Assembly: GCA_028826165.1 (NCBI GenBank)
Contig: JAPDFW010000076.1
Coordinates: 351,892-415,891, forward strand
DNA length: 64,000 nucleotides
Direction of reading: 5' to 3'
DNA from: Anaeramoeba ignava
Taxonomy: Eukaryota; Metamonada; Anaeramoebidae
Part shown: positions 1 through 10,308 of the stretch, one piece after another
How positions within the stretch are numbered: position 1 is the stretch's first letter
Layout of the letters: each line of letters opens with the position of its first letter
Position numbers and translations under genes: made by a program
Notes under the pieces: model-generated
Told to the model about the DNA's origin: nothing
The model's database searches: none
The model's input: only the letters and a program-made list of their open reading frames with translations

Positions 1-565
1 CAAAAAAATTAAATCCAAAATTAAATCAAATTAAATCAAATTAATTCCAAAAAATCAAATCAAAAAATTTAAATCAATTTAAATCCAAAAATATTTAAAT
101 CCAAAAATATTTAAATCAAATTAAATCAAATTAAATCAAATTAAATCCAAAAATATTTAAATCAAATTAAATTAAATTAAATCAATTTAAATCCAAAAAT
201 ATTTAAATCAAATTAAATTAAATTAAATTAAATCAAATTAAATTAAATCAAATTAAATTAAATCAAATTAAATTAAATTAAATTAAATCAAATTAAATCA
301 AATCCAAAAATATTTAAATCAAATTAAATCCAAAAATAATTAAATTTAAATTAAAAGGAGAATTGATTGAAGATAAAAAATTGTTTTAAATTTTTCTTCT
401 TTAAATTTATTTTTCTTCTTTTTTTTTTTTTTTTTAATAAAAATAAAAACAAAAAAAAATTTTTTTAATTAAAAAAATTTAAATTAACTACAGCTGGAAA
501 TATAAATAAAAAAAAAAAAAAAATAAAAAAATAAAAATAAAAAATCATTTTTCTTTTTACAAAAA
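1..565. repeat. AT-rich repeat tract upstream of carrier gene
   Basis: Positions 1-345 are an irregular tandem of AAATCAAATTA and TTTAAATCCAAAAATA units. The rest is poly-A/T rich sequence leading to the start codon at 566. No gene is seen. Confidence 0.7.
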
Positions 566-3500
566 ATGTCTTTAGGAACAGTTTTTGCAAAACAAATAAT
601 AAGCAACTACGATCATAAGTACACAACTATGGCGAGCCCAAAAGACAAAGGTAACTTAACAACAGTGCAAGGCTTATTAGCAGGAGGACTTGCAGGCGCA
701 GTAGCACGAACAGCAACATCTCCATTAGATGTAATCAAGATTCTGTTCCAAGTGCAAAAAGGTCCAAGTCATGAAGCAAAATATAAAGGTTTGGGTGATG
801 CTTTTGCTACTATTTATCGTGAAGAAGGTTTAGGTGGTTTCTGGAAAGGAAATTGGGCTGGTTGCCTCAGAATTGCTCCTTATAGTGCTATCAAATTCGC
901 TACGTTCGTTTTTTTTCTTATTTTTTTAACGTTTATTTAATAATTTAATTAATAATTTATTTAATAATTTATTTAATAATTTAATTAATAATTTATTTAA
1001 TAATTTATTTAATAATTTAATTAATAATTTATTTAATAATTTATATAATAATTTATATAATAATTTATTTAATAATTTATATAATAATTTATATAATAAT
1101 TTATATAATAATTTATATAATAATTTATATAATAATTTATAAAATAATTTATTTTTTATAATTTAATTTAATAATTTATATAATAATTTATATAATAATT
1201 TATATAATAATTTATATAATAATTTATATAATAATTTATTTAATAATTTTAATTAATAATTTATTTTAATAATTTATTAATAATTTATATAATAATTTTT
1301 TTAATAATTTTAATTTTATTTTTAATTAATAATTTTATTTAATAATTTAATTAATAATTTAATTTAATTAATTTAATAATTTAATTAATAATTTTATTTA
1401 ATAATTTTAATTAATAATTTAATTTAATAAATTTTATTTAATAATTTATTTTAATAATTTAATTAATAATTTATTTAATAATTTAATTTAATAATTTAAT
1501 TAATAATTTTAATTAATAATTTAATTAATAACTTATTTAATAATTTATAAAAATAATTTAATTAATAATTTAATTAATAATTTATTTAATAATTTATAAA
1601 ATAATTTAATTAATAATTTATTTTAATAATTTATATAATAATTTTATATAATAATTTATATAATAATTTAATTAATAATTTATTTAATAATTTTATATAA
1701 TAATTTTATATAATATTTTTATATAATAATTTATTTAATAATTTATATAATAATTTTATAATAATTTATATAATAATTTTATATAATAATTTATATAATA
1801 ATTTATTTAATAATTTATTTTAATAATTTATTTAATAATTTTTAATTAATAATTTATTTAATAATTTTATTTAATAATTTAATTAATAATTTAATTAATA
1901 ATTTAATTAATAATTTATAAAAAATTTATATAATAATTTATTTAATAATTTAATTAATAATTTAATTAATAATTTATTTAATAATTTATTTAATAATTTA
2001 TTTAATAATTTATTTAATAATTTATTTAATAATTTAATTAATAATTTATAAAATAATTTATATAATAATTTATTTAATAATTTAATTAATAATTTATTTA
2101 ATAATTTATTTAATAATTTAATAATTTATATAATAATTTATAAAAATTTATTTAATAATTTAATTAATAATTTAATTAATAATTTATATAATAATTTATA
2201 AAATAATTTATTTAATAATTTATATAATAATTTATTTAATAATTTAATTAATAATTTAATTAATAATTTTAATTTAATAATTTATATAATAATTTATTTA
2301 ATAATTTATTTAATAATTTTATATAATAATTTTAATAATAATTTATATAATAATTTATATAATAATTTATTTTAATAATTTATTTAATAATTTATAAAAT
2401 AATTTATATAATAATTTAATAATTTATTTAATAATTTTATAAAATAATTTATAAAATGGTTTATTTATTAATTTAATTAATAATTTATTTAATAATTTAA
2501 TTAATAATTTATTTAATAATTTATTTAATAATTTAATTAATAATTTATTTAATAATTTATTTAATAATTTATTTAATAATTTATATAATAATTTATATAA
2601 TAATTTATTTAATAATTTATTTAATAATTTATATAATAATTTATTTAATAATTTATTTAATAATTTATTTAATAATTTATATAATAATTTAAATAATAAT
2701 TTATATAATATAGCTTTGAAAGACTTCGTAAAGTTGTTGGAAAAGGACAACCACTTTCAAGTGTTCAAAGATTAATTTGTGGATCACTTGCAGGAACTAT
2801 TGGATTAATTTTCACTTATCCATTTGATGTTGTTAAAACTCGAATGACTGTTGATTCAAGATATACAGGAATTACAGATACTTTTGCAAAAATTATTCAA
2901 GAAGAAGGAATTGGTGGTTTATTTGGTGGAATTATTCCTTCTGTTGTTGGTGTTATTCCTTATGAAGGTGGACAATTCTTTGCTTATGGAGCAATCAAAA
3001 GTTTCTGGGAAGGTCCTGAAAAAAGAGTAAATTTTATAAAAATTAAAATTAAAATTCATTTATAAAATCAAAATTAAAATTAAAATTAAAATTAAAATTT
3101 AAATTTAAATTAAAATTAAAATTAAAATTAAAATTAAAATTAAAATTAAAATTAAAATTAAAAATTAAAATTAAAATTCATTTATAAAATCAAAATTAAA
3201 ATTAAAATTAAAATTAAAATTAAAATTAAAATTAAAATTAAATTTAAAATTAAAATTCATTTATAAAATTAAAATTAAAATTAAAATTAAAATTAAAATT
3301 AAAATTCATTTATAAAATAAAAATTAAAATTTAAATTCATTTATAAAATTAAAATTAAAATTAAAATTAAAATTAAAATTAAAATTCATTTATAAAATAA
3401 AAAATAAAATTAGCAATTAAGTGTTATTGAAAATTTACTTGTTGGATCATTAGCTGGAGCATTTGGACAAACAATTAGTTATCCATTTGATGTTATTAGA

Positions 3501-4270
3501 AAAAGATTACAAATACAAAGAAAATCAGGAAAACAAGAATATAGTGGAATGATTGATTGTGCTGTAAAAATTGTTAAAGATGAAGGATTCACAGGATTAT
3601 ATAAAGGAAATGTACCTAATTTAATTAAAGTTCTTCCTTATGCCGCATTAACTTTCACAACGTAAAAAATATAAAATTAAAATTAAAATTAAAATCAAAA
3701 TTAAAATTAAAATTAAAATTAAAATTAAAATTTAAAATTAAAATTAAAAATTAAAATTAAAATTAAAATTAAAATAAAAATTAAAATTAAAATTAAAATT
3801 AAAATTAAATTTAAAATTAAAATTCATTTAAAATTATAAAAATAAAATTAAAATTAAAATTAAAATTCATATTAAAATTAAAATTAAAATTTAAAATTAA
3901 AATTAAAATTAAAATTAAAATTATAAAATTTAAAATTAAAATTAAATTTAAAATTAAAATTAAATTTAAAATTAAAATTAAAATTAAAATTAAAATTAAA
4001 ATTAAAATTAAAATTAAAATTAAAATTAAAATTAAAATTAAAATTAAAATTAAAATTAAAATTAAAATTAAAATTTAAAATTAAAAATTAAATTTAAATT
4101 AAAATTAAAATTAAAATTAAAATTAAAATTAAAATTAAATTAAAATTCATATTAAAATTAAAATTAAAATTAAAATTAAAATTAAAATTAGTTATGAACA
4201 AGTCAAGAAATTCTTTGAAAACTATAATAATAAACGTAAAGCTCAAGCAACTCAACCTAAAAAGAAATGA
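566..4270 (+). CDS. mitochondrial carrier family (SLC25) protein
   Basis: Four exons: 566-903, 2714-3026, 3414-3661, 4192-4270, giving 325 residues. All three carrier repeats are present, each with its signature: SPLDVIKILFQVQ (repeat 1, exon 1), YPFDVVKTRM (repeat 2, exon 2) and YPFDVIRKRLQIQ (repeat 3, exon 3). Such proteins have six membrane helices and exchange metabolites across the inner membrane of mitochondria or related organelles. The repeat 1 wording resembles thiamine-pyrophosphate and CoA/nucleotide carriers (SLC25A19, SLC25A42/Leu5), but the substrate cannot be settled by eye. Splice phases agree at every junction (2, 0, 2). Intron 1 is 1.8 kb of minisatellite and starts with an unusual GTTCGT donor. 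The tail after repeat 3 is lysine-rich. A second ATG lies at residue 22 (MASPKDK), so the first 21 residues may be a leader or untranslated. Confidence 0.93.
904..2713 (+). repeat. intron 1 minisatellite of carrier gene
   Basis: About 1.8 kb built almost only of the 9-11 base unit AATAATTTATTT and variants (TATATAATAATT, AATTAATAATTT). It ends in TATAG at 2709-2713. Minus-strand reading gives a spurious ORF of repeated LLNK (2424-2750). The unit is not used in neighbouring introns. Confidence 0.9.
3027..4191 (+). repeat. introns 2 and 3 of carrier gene, TTAAAA repeats
   Basis: Introns 3027-3413 and 3662-4191 flank exon 3. Both are arrays of the hexamer TTAAAA, interrupted in phase by the motif ATTCATTTATAAAAT. 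The same motif recurs in introns of other genes in this window. Confidence 0.85.
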
Positions 4271-4700
4271 AACTTCTTGAAATTTTTAATTAACTAATTA
4301 ACTAATTAAATCATCTTCTCCAAAAAAAAGAACTAATAATATTTTTTCCAAAATTCGTTTTCATTTTAATTTTCTTTTTCTTTTTCTTTTTCTTTCTTTT
4401 CATTCTTTTCATTCATTTTCCTTTTTTTTTTTTTTCAAAAACAAAACCAACTTATTTTTTGGTTGAGAATCAAAAGAATAAAAAAAACTTTCAATTAAAT
4501 TTTGATTTTGATTTTAATTTTAATTTTAATTTTAATTAGTTATTTCTTCTTTTTTCTTTTTTAAAATAATTAAAATAAAATAATAAATTTGTTTTTGTTT
4601 TTGTTTTTGTTGATTTTGATTTTTATTGAATTAGAAAAGAAATTTGAATTGAAAAAAGAAAAAGGAAAAGAAATTTGAATTGAAAAATTGGAAATTGGAA

Positions 4701-7448
4701 TTAAATATCTAAATCATCTTGAAGTTCTTTTTCTTCTTGTTTTTTTTCTTGTTTTCTTCTTTGTTTTTTTGTTCTTGTTTTTTTCTTATATAAAAGAATT
4801 GCAATAATAACTATTAAAATAATAAGAATTGGAATAAATATTCCAATAGTTATTGCTGTTGTGTTGGAATTGTTTGAATCAGTTGATTGAGTTGGTTCAT
4901 AAGGAGATAATATTGTAATTGATGTTGTTGAATTAATTCCTGAATATTCATTATTTGAACAATTTAAATCAGATGATGAATAAACTGAAATTTCATAATA
5001 TTCTCCTCCTTGTAATCCTGAAGTAATTGAATAATAAGCTGCTAGTAAATTTGTTAAACAAATTGATGTTGAGTTATAAGTAAATGAATATGCTTTTAAT
5101 CCACTTGATAAAATTAATGAATTCCAAGTACAAATAAATCCATTAATTAATGAATAACAATTTAATGAAGTAATATCTCCTAATTTAGCTCTTGTTGAAA
5201 TAATTGAACTAGGTAATCCTAAATATGGTGTTTCACAATTTAAATCAATACATCCTCGAATTGAAATATTATATTCAATATTTCCTGATATTTCACTTAT
5301 TATTCCAATAACTTCATTTCCACTTAAATTAAGAGATGTGAATTTTTGCCAATTTGTTCCATTATCAAGTGAAATTGAATAATTATTTGCATTTGTTAAT
5401 TTTGTAAAATTAAATTCAATTTCTTCAATTTTGGAAATTGTTTCATAAATTGTTGGAGATGTTAAATTATCAGTTGTAATTGAAATTGATGAAATATATC
5501 CACATTTTCCATTTGAATTACATGCTGATATATTGATTTGATATTCTTGATTTGGGAATTGAGCTGTAAATTGTTGATTTGTTGAAATTGGTTGATAATT
5601 TCCTGAATAATTTTGAGAAATTGATTGATAAGTAAAATTATAATAAAATGGAATTGAACAATTAATTGGTTGATTCCAATTACAATTAATATCGATTAAA
5701 TTTGAAATTGAACATGTTAAATTTGTAATTTCACCAAAAATTAATGAAATTGATGATTCAACAATTTCTCCTTTATCATCTCCTTCACATTCTTGTGTTC
5801 TACATCCACAAATTGAAATATTATAATCATTTTCACATTCTAAATTATTCCAAAAATAATCAAGTGAAGAATTATCAACTGAAATGAAAGATATTAAATC
5901 AGGTTGAGATTGATTGAAATAAGAAAGATTATAATGATCAATATGAGCAATTCCTTCATTGATTTGAACATTTGGATAATTCCAAGTAACATTAATTGAA
6001 TTATTTGAAGGATTTGATAATTGGAAATCTTTTACAGAATCAATTTTTGTTGTTAAATTAATGAAAGAAGAAGATTCACCACATATCATTGATACATGAT
6101 TACAAGCTTGAATTTGAATTGAATAATATTCATTTCCAGTAATATTATCATAAATTGAAGAATTAAATAATTGATAATAAACATTCTCATCTTCAAGAAT
6201 TGGAGAATCAATATCAATCCAATCATATCCATAATTAATTTGATATTTCAAATTTGGAAATTCAATTTTATTCCAATAACAATCAAATGATGAAAACAAA
6301 GATGAACAATTAACAATATTAACTTGAGGTAATTTAGCTTCATAAACAAATGCTTTATTTGCATCAGGAGCACCAACAACAATAAAATTCTCATAAATTG
6401 AAACAGAACTTCCAAAATTTGAAGCTGAAGGTCCATTCAAAATTTGTTCTTCATTCCAAATTGATTCATTATATCTATAAATAAATGCTTGATTTGCACC
6501 AGGAGCATCAACAACAATAACATCTTCATAAATTGAAACAGAAAATCCAAAATTTGAAGCTGATTCATTCAAAGTTTGTTCAAGTTCAAAATTTGATTCA
6601 TTATATCTGTAAATAAATGCTTGATTTGCATAAGTCCCAATAACAATAACATCTTTATAAATTGAAACACTTCCTCCAAAAGCTGAAGGTCCATTCAAAG
6701 TTTGTTCTTGATTCCAAAATGTTCCATTATATCTGTAAACAAATGCTTTGTTTGCCATATCAGTTCCAATAACAGTAACATTTTCATAAATTGAAAGAGA
6801 AATTCCAAAATATAAAACTGATGATTCATACAACATTTGTTCTTGATTCCAAATTGATCCATTATATCTGTAAATAAATACTTGATTTGCATCATAATCA
6901 GTTCCAATAACAGTAACATTCTCATAAATTGAAACAGAATATCCAAAATCTGTAACTGAAGATTGATATAAAATTTGTTCTTGATTCCAAATTGATCCAT
7001 TATATCTGTAAATAAATGCTTTATTTGGAACAGGAGCACCAACAACAATAACATCTTCATAAATTGAAACAGAAAATCCAAAATTTGAAACAGAAGATTC
7101 ATTCAAAGTTTGTTCAAGTTCAAAATTTGTTCCATTATATCTGTAAATAAATACTTGTTTTGCCATATAAGCCCCAATAACAAGAACATCTTTATAAACT
7201 GAAACAGAACGTCCAAAATATCCTGAACCTGAAAATTGATCTAATAAATTCCAAATCCAAGCTTCATTGAAAGAAGAATAATATCTTGTTGTTTCTGTTA
7301 ATGTTTCTATTTCTGTTAATATTGGTGATATTAATGATGATGAAATTGATTTTTGATTTTGATTTTGATTTTGATTTTGATTTGATTGAATTAAGAAAAT
7401 ATTGATAATTAAGAAAAAGAAAAAGGAAAAGAAAAGATTTAATTTCAT
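4701..7448 (-). CDS. FG-GAP beta-propeller / FN3-like cell-surface protein, copy A
   Basis: A single 915-residue exon. Residues 1-22 are a hydrophobic signal peptide, followed by a short (NQ)n tract. Residues about 70-390 hold seven FG-GAP-like repeats (FGxSVSIYEDVxVIGA...FIYRYNGS.WNQEQ), the number needed for a closed seven-bladed propeller as in integrin alpha heads. Residues about 395-830 are an Asn/Ser-rich stalk of about five fibronectin-III-like modules with paired cysteines and many N-glycosylation sequons. A membrane helix follows near 860-885, then a short basic/acidic cytoplasmic tail ending DDLDI. It is a predicted type I surface receptor or adhesin; no ligand can be named. Close relatives are at 8195, 53338, 56789 and 60324. 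It is transcribed away from copy B, which lies upstream on the same strand. Confidence 0.85.
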   Translation of the reverse strand: MKLNLFFSFFFFLIINIFLIQSNQNQNQNQNQKSISSSLISPILTEIETLTETTRYYSSFNEAWIWNLLDQFSGSGYFGRSVSVYKDVLVIGAYMAKQVFIYRYNGTNFELEQTLNESSVSNFGFSVSIYEDVIVVGAPVPNKAFIYRYNGSIWNQEQILYQSSVTDFGYSVSIYENVTVIGTDYDANQVFIYRYNGSIWNQEQMLYESSVLYFGISLSIYENVTVIGTDMANKAFVYRYNGTFWNQEQTLNGPSAFGGSVSIYKDVIVIGTYANQAFIYRYNESNFELEQTLNESASNFGFSVSIYEDVIVVDAPGANQAFIYRYNESIWNEEQILNGPSASNFGSSVSIYENFIVVGAPDANKAFVYEAKLPQVNIVNCSSLFSSFDCYWNKIEFPNLKYQINYGYDWIDIDSPILEDENVYYQLFNSSIYDNITGNEYYSIQIQACNHVSMICGESSSFINLTTKIDSVKDFQLSNPSNNSINVTWNYPNVQINEGIAHIDHYNLSYFNQSQPDLISFISVDNSSLDYFWNNLECENDYNISICGCRTQECEGDDKGEIVESSISLIFGEITNLTCSISNLIDINCNWNQPINCSIPFYYNFTYQSISQNYSGNYQPISTNQQFTAQFPNQEYQINISACNSNGKCGYISSISITTDNLTSPTIYETISKIEEIEFNFTKLTNANNYSISLDNGTNWQKFTSLNLSGNEVIGIISEISGNIEYNISIRGCIDLNCETPYLGLPSSIISTRAKLGDITSLNCYSLINGFICTWNSLILSSGLKAYSFTYNSTSICLTNLLAAYYSITSGLQGGEYYEISVYSSSDLNCSNNEYSGINSTTSITILSPYEPTQSTDSNNSNTTAITIGIFIPILIILIVIIAILLYKKKTRTKKQRRKQEKKQEEKELQDDLDI

Positions 7449-8194
7449 TTTTTGTTTTGCTATTTTTTCTTTAAATAAAAAACATAAAAATATAAATAAG
7501 TAAAAATAAATGAAATTGTATGTTTTTGTGTTTTTTTTATATTTTTTTCTTACTTTGTGTTTTTTGGATTTTTTTGTTGTTTTTTTTTTTGCTTTTTTTT
7601 TTTAAATAAAATTAAAAATAAAATTAATATAAAAATTAAAATATTTATTTGTGTTTTTGTTTTTTGTGTTATTTTTATGTTTTTTCTTACTTTTTTTGTT
7701 TTTTTAAAAAGAGAAAGAAAAAGAAAAAATGATCTTTTGTTTTTTAATTTTAAATTAATTTTAAAAAAAAATTTTTTTTCTTGTTTTCTTTTTAATTTTA
7801 ATTTAAATTTTAATTTAAAATATTTTTGGAATATTTATCTGTTTTATCTTTTTTTCTTTGTTTCTTTTTCAATAATTTCTCTTTAAATTGTTTTTCTTTT
7901 TGTTAATTTTAATTAATAAAATAAAATAAATAAAATTTTTGGATTTTTATTTAATTGGAAATAATCAATTTCTATTTAGTTTTATTAATTATTTCTTGTT
8001 TAAATTTTGATTTTGAATTTAATTAATTATTTCTTCTTTTTCTTTTTTAAAATAATTAAATCAAAATCAAAATCAAAAAATAATAAATTTGTTTTTGTTT
8101 TTGTTGTTTTTGATTTTGATTTTTATTGAATTAGAAAAGAAATTTGAATGGAAAAAGAAAAAGGAAAGAAATTGGAATTGAAATAGAATTGGAA
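7449..8194. other. intergenic region between surface-protein copies A and B
   Basis: This is the upstream region of copy A and the downstream region of copy B. Read as reverse complement it is similar over several hundred bases to the spacers at 56053-56788 and 59552-60284, so gene plus spacer was duplicated as a unit. The open frame at 7557-7886 is low-complexity Phe/Lys and not credible. Confidence 0.7.
7524..7698 (-). promoter_or_regulatory. duplicated upstream element of surface-protein family
   Basis: The minus strand carries the element AGTAAGAAAAAACATAAAAA followed by TAACACAA twice, at about 7650-7698 and 7524-7560. The same pair occurs before copies D and E. It could be a promoter element, or include the donor (GTAAGA) of an intron in the 5' untranslated region. 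Confidence 0.45.
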
Positions 8195-10118
8195 TTAAAG
8201 ATCTAAATCATCTTGAAGTTCTTTTTCTTCTTGTTTTTTTTCTTGTTTTCTTCTTTGTTTTTTTCTTGTTTTTTTCTGATATAAAAGAATTGCAATAATA
8301 ACTAGTAAAATAATAATAATTGGAATAAATATTCCAATAGTTATTGCTGTTGTGTTGGAATTGCTTGAATCAGTTGATTGAGTTGGTTCATAAGGAGATA
8401 ATATTGTAATTGATGTTGTTGAATTAATTCCTGAATATTCATTAGATAAACAATTTAATGTAGCTGATTGATAAACTGAAATTTCATAATATTCTCCTCC
8501 TTGTAATCCTGGAATTAAATAATAATTGAATAAATTTGTTAAACAAATTGTAGTTGAGTTAAAATTGAATGAATATGCTTTTAATCCTGTTGATAAAATT
8601 AATGAATACCAACTACATTCAAATCCATTAATTAATGATATGCAATTTAATGAAGTAATATCTCCTAATTTAGCTCTTGTTGAAATAATTGAACTAGGTA
8701 ATCCTAAATATGGTGTTTCACAATTTAAATCAATACATCCTCGAATTGAAATATTATATTCAATATTTCCTGATATTTCACTTATTATTCCAATAACTTC
8801 ATTTTCATTTAAATCAAGAGATGTGAATTTTTGCCAATTTGTTCCATTATTAAGTGAAATTGAATAATTATTTGCATTTGTTAATTTTGTGAAATTAAAT
8901 TCAATTTCTTCAATTTTGGAAATTGTTTCATAAATTGTTGGAGATGTTAAATTATCAGTTGTAATTAAAATTGATGAAATATATCCACATTTTCCATTTG
9001 AATTACATGCTGATATATTGATTTGATATTCTTGATTTGGTAATTGAACTTTAAATTGTTGATTTGTTGAAATTGGTTGATAATTTCCTGAATAATTTTG
9101 AGAAATTGATTGATAAGTAAAATTATAATAAAATGGAATTGAACAATTAATTGGTTGATTCCAATTACAATTAATATCTATTAAATTTGAAATTGAACAT
9201 GTTAAATTTGTAATTTCACCAAATATTAATGAAATTGATGATTCAACAATTTCTCCTTTATCATCTTCTTCACATTCTTGTGTTCTACATCCACAAATTG
9301 AAATATTATAATCATTTTCACATTCTAAATTATTCCAAAAATAATCAAGTGAAGAATTATCAACTGAAATGAAAGATATTAAATCAGGTTGAGATTGATT
9401 GAGATAAGAAAGATTATAATGATCAATATGAGCAATTCCTTCATTGATTTGAACATTTGGATAATTCCAAGTAACATTAATTGATTTATTTGAAGTATTT
9501 AATAATTGGAAATCTTTTACAGAATCAATTTTTGATGTTAAATTAATGAAAGAAGAAGATTCACCACATTTCGTTGATGCATTATCACAAGCTTGAATTT
9601 GAATTGAATAATATTCATTTCCAGTAATATTATCATAAATTGAAGAATTAAATAATTGATAATAAACATTCTCATCTTCAAGAATTGGAGAATCAATATC
9701 AATCCAATCATATCCATAATTAATTTGATATTTCAAATTTGGAAATTCAATTTTATTCCAATAACAATCAAATGATGAAAACAAAGATGAACAATTAAGA
9801 ATATTAACTTGAGGAATTAATTTAGCTTCATAAACAAATGCTTGATTTACAACATAAGCTCCCATAACAGTAAAATTATCATAAATTGAAACAGAAATTC
9901 CAAAATATAAAACTGAAGATTCATTCAAAATTTGTTTTTGATTTCAAATTGATCCATTATATCTGTAAATAAATGCTTGTTTTTCATTATAAGCGCCAAT
10001 AATAATATCTTTATAAATTGAAACCCAAAATCCAATATATCCTGAATGTGAGAATTGATCTAATAAATTCCAAACTCAATTTCATTGAAAGAAGAATAAT
10101 ATCTTGTTGTTTGTTAGT
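8195..10118 (-). pseudogene. FG-GAP/FN3 surface-protein pseudogene, copy B
   Basis: The open part (8195-9928) covers one intact FG-GAP blade, the whole FN3-like stalk, the TM helix and the tail ending DDLDL. Upstream, homology continues to about 10118 but is broken. A Trp codon of the GSIWNQ motif is TGA (near 9943), a base is lost near 10073 (EAWIWN becomes EIEFG), and neither signal peptide nor start codon remains. Only about two blades survive, against seven in intact copies. The first and last blades are joined directly, as expected from recombination between blade repeats. Translation from an internal Met would lack a secretion signal. The stalk is more than 90 percent like copy A by eye, so decay is recent. 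Confidence 0.8.
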
Positions 10119-10308
10119 TTTAATAATTAGTATTAAATTAATAAATAATTAATCACTATTTCATGTTTATTTTGTTTGTATTTGATTTATTTATTATTAT
10201 TTACTGAATAAAAAAGTTTGTTTTTAAAAATAAAAATAAAAATAAAAAAATGAATTTAATTTTTTTCATTTTTTTTTATTTCAATTTTTCGATTTTTGAT
10301 TTATTAAA

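Noticed and set aside
2424-2750. Minus-strand ORF of repeated LLNKLLNK
   Set aside because: It is the antisense of intron 1 minisatellite and overlaps exon 2 of the carrier gene; no complexity or start context.
6248-7102. Minus-strand ORFs of FQFMKMLLLLVLL type inside surface-protein copy A
   Set aside because: Alternate frame of the blade repeats; the +1 frame of FG-GAP repeats is naturally open in this family.
8526-8867. Plus-strand ORF opposite copy B stalk
   Set aside because: Antisense shadow of conserved FN3-like sequence; absent as an ORF in other copies.
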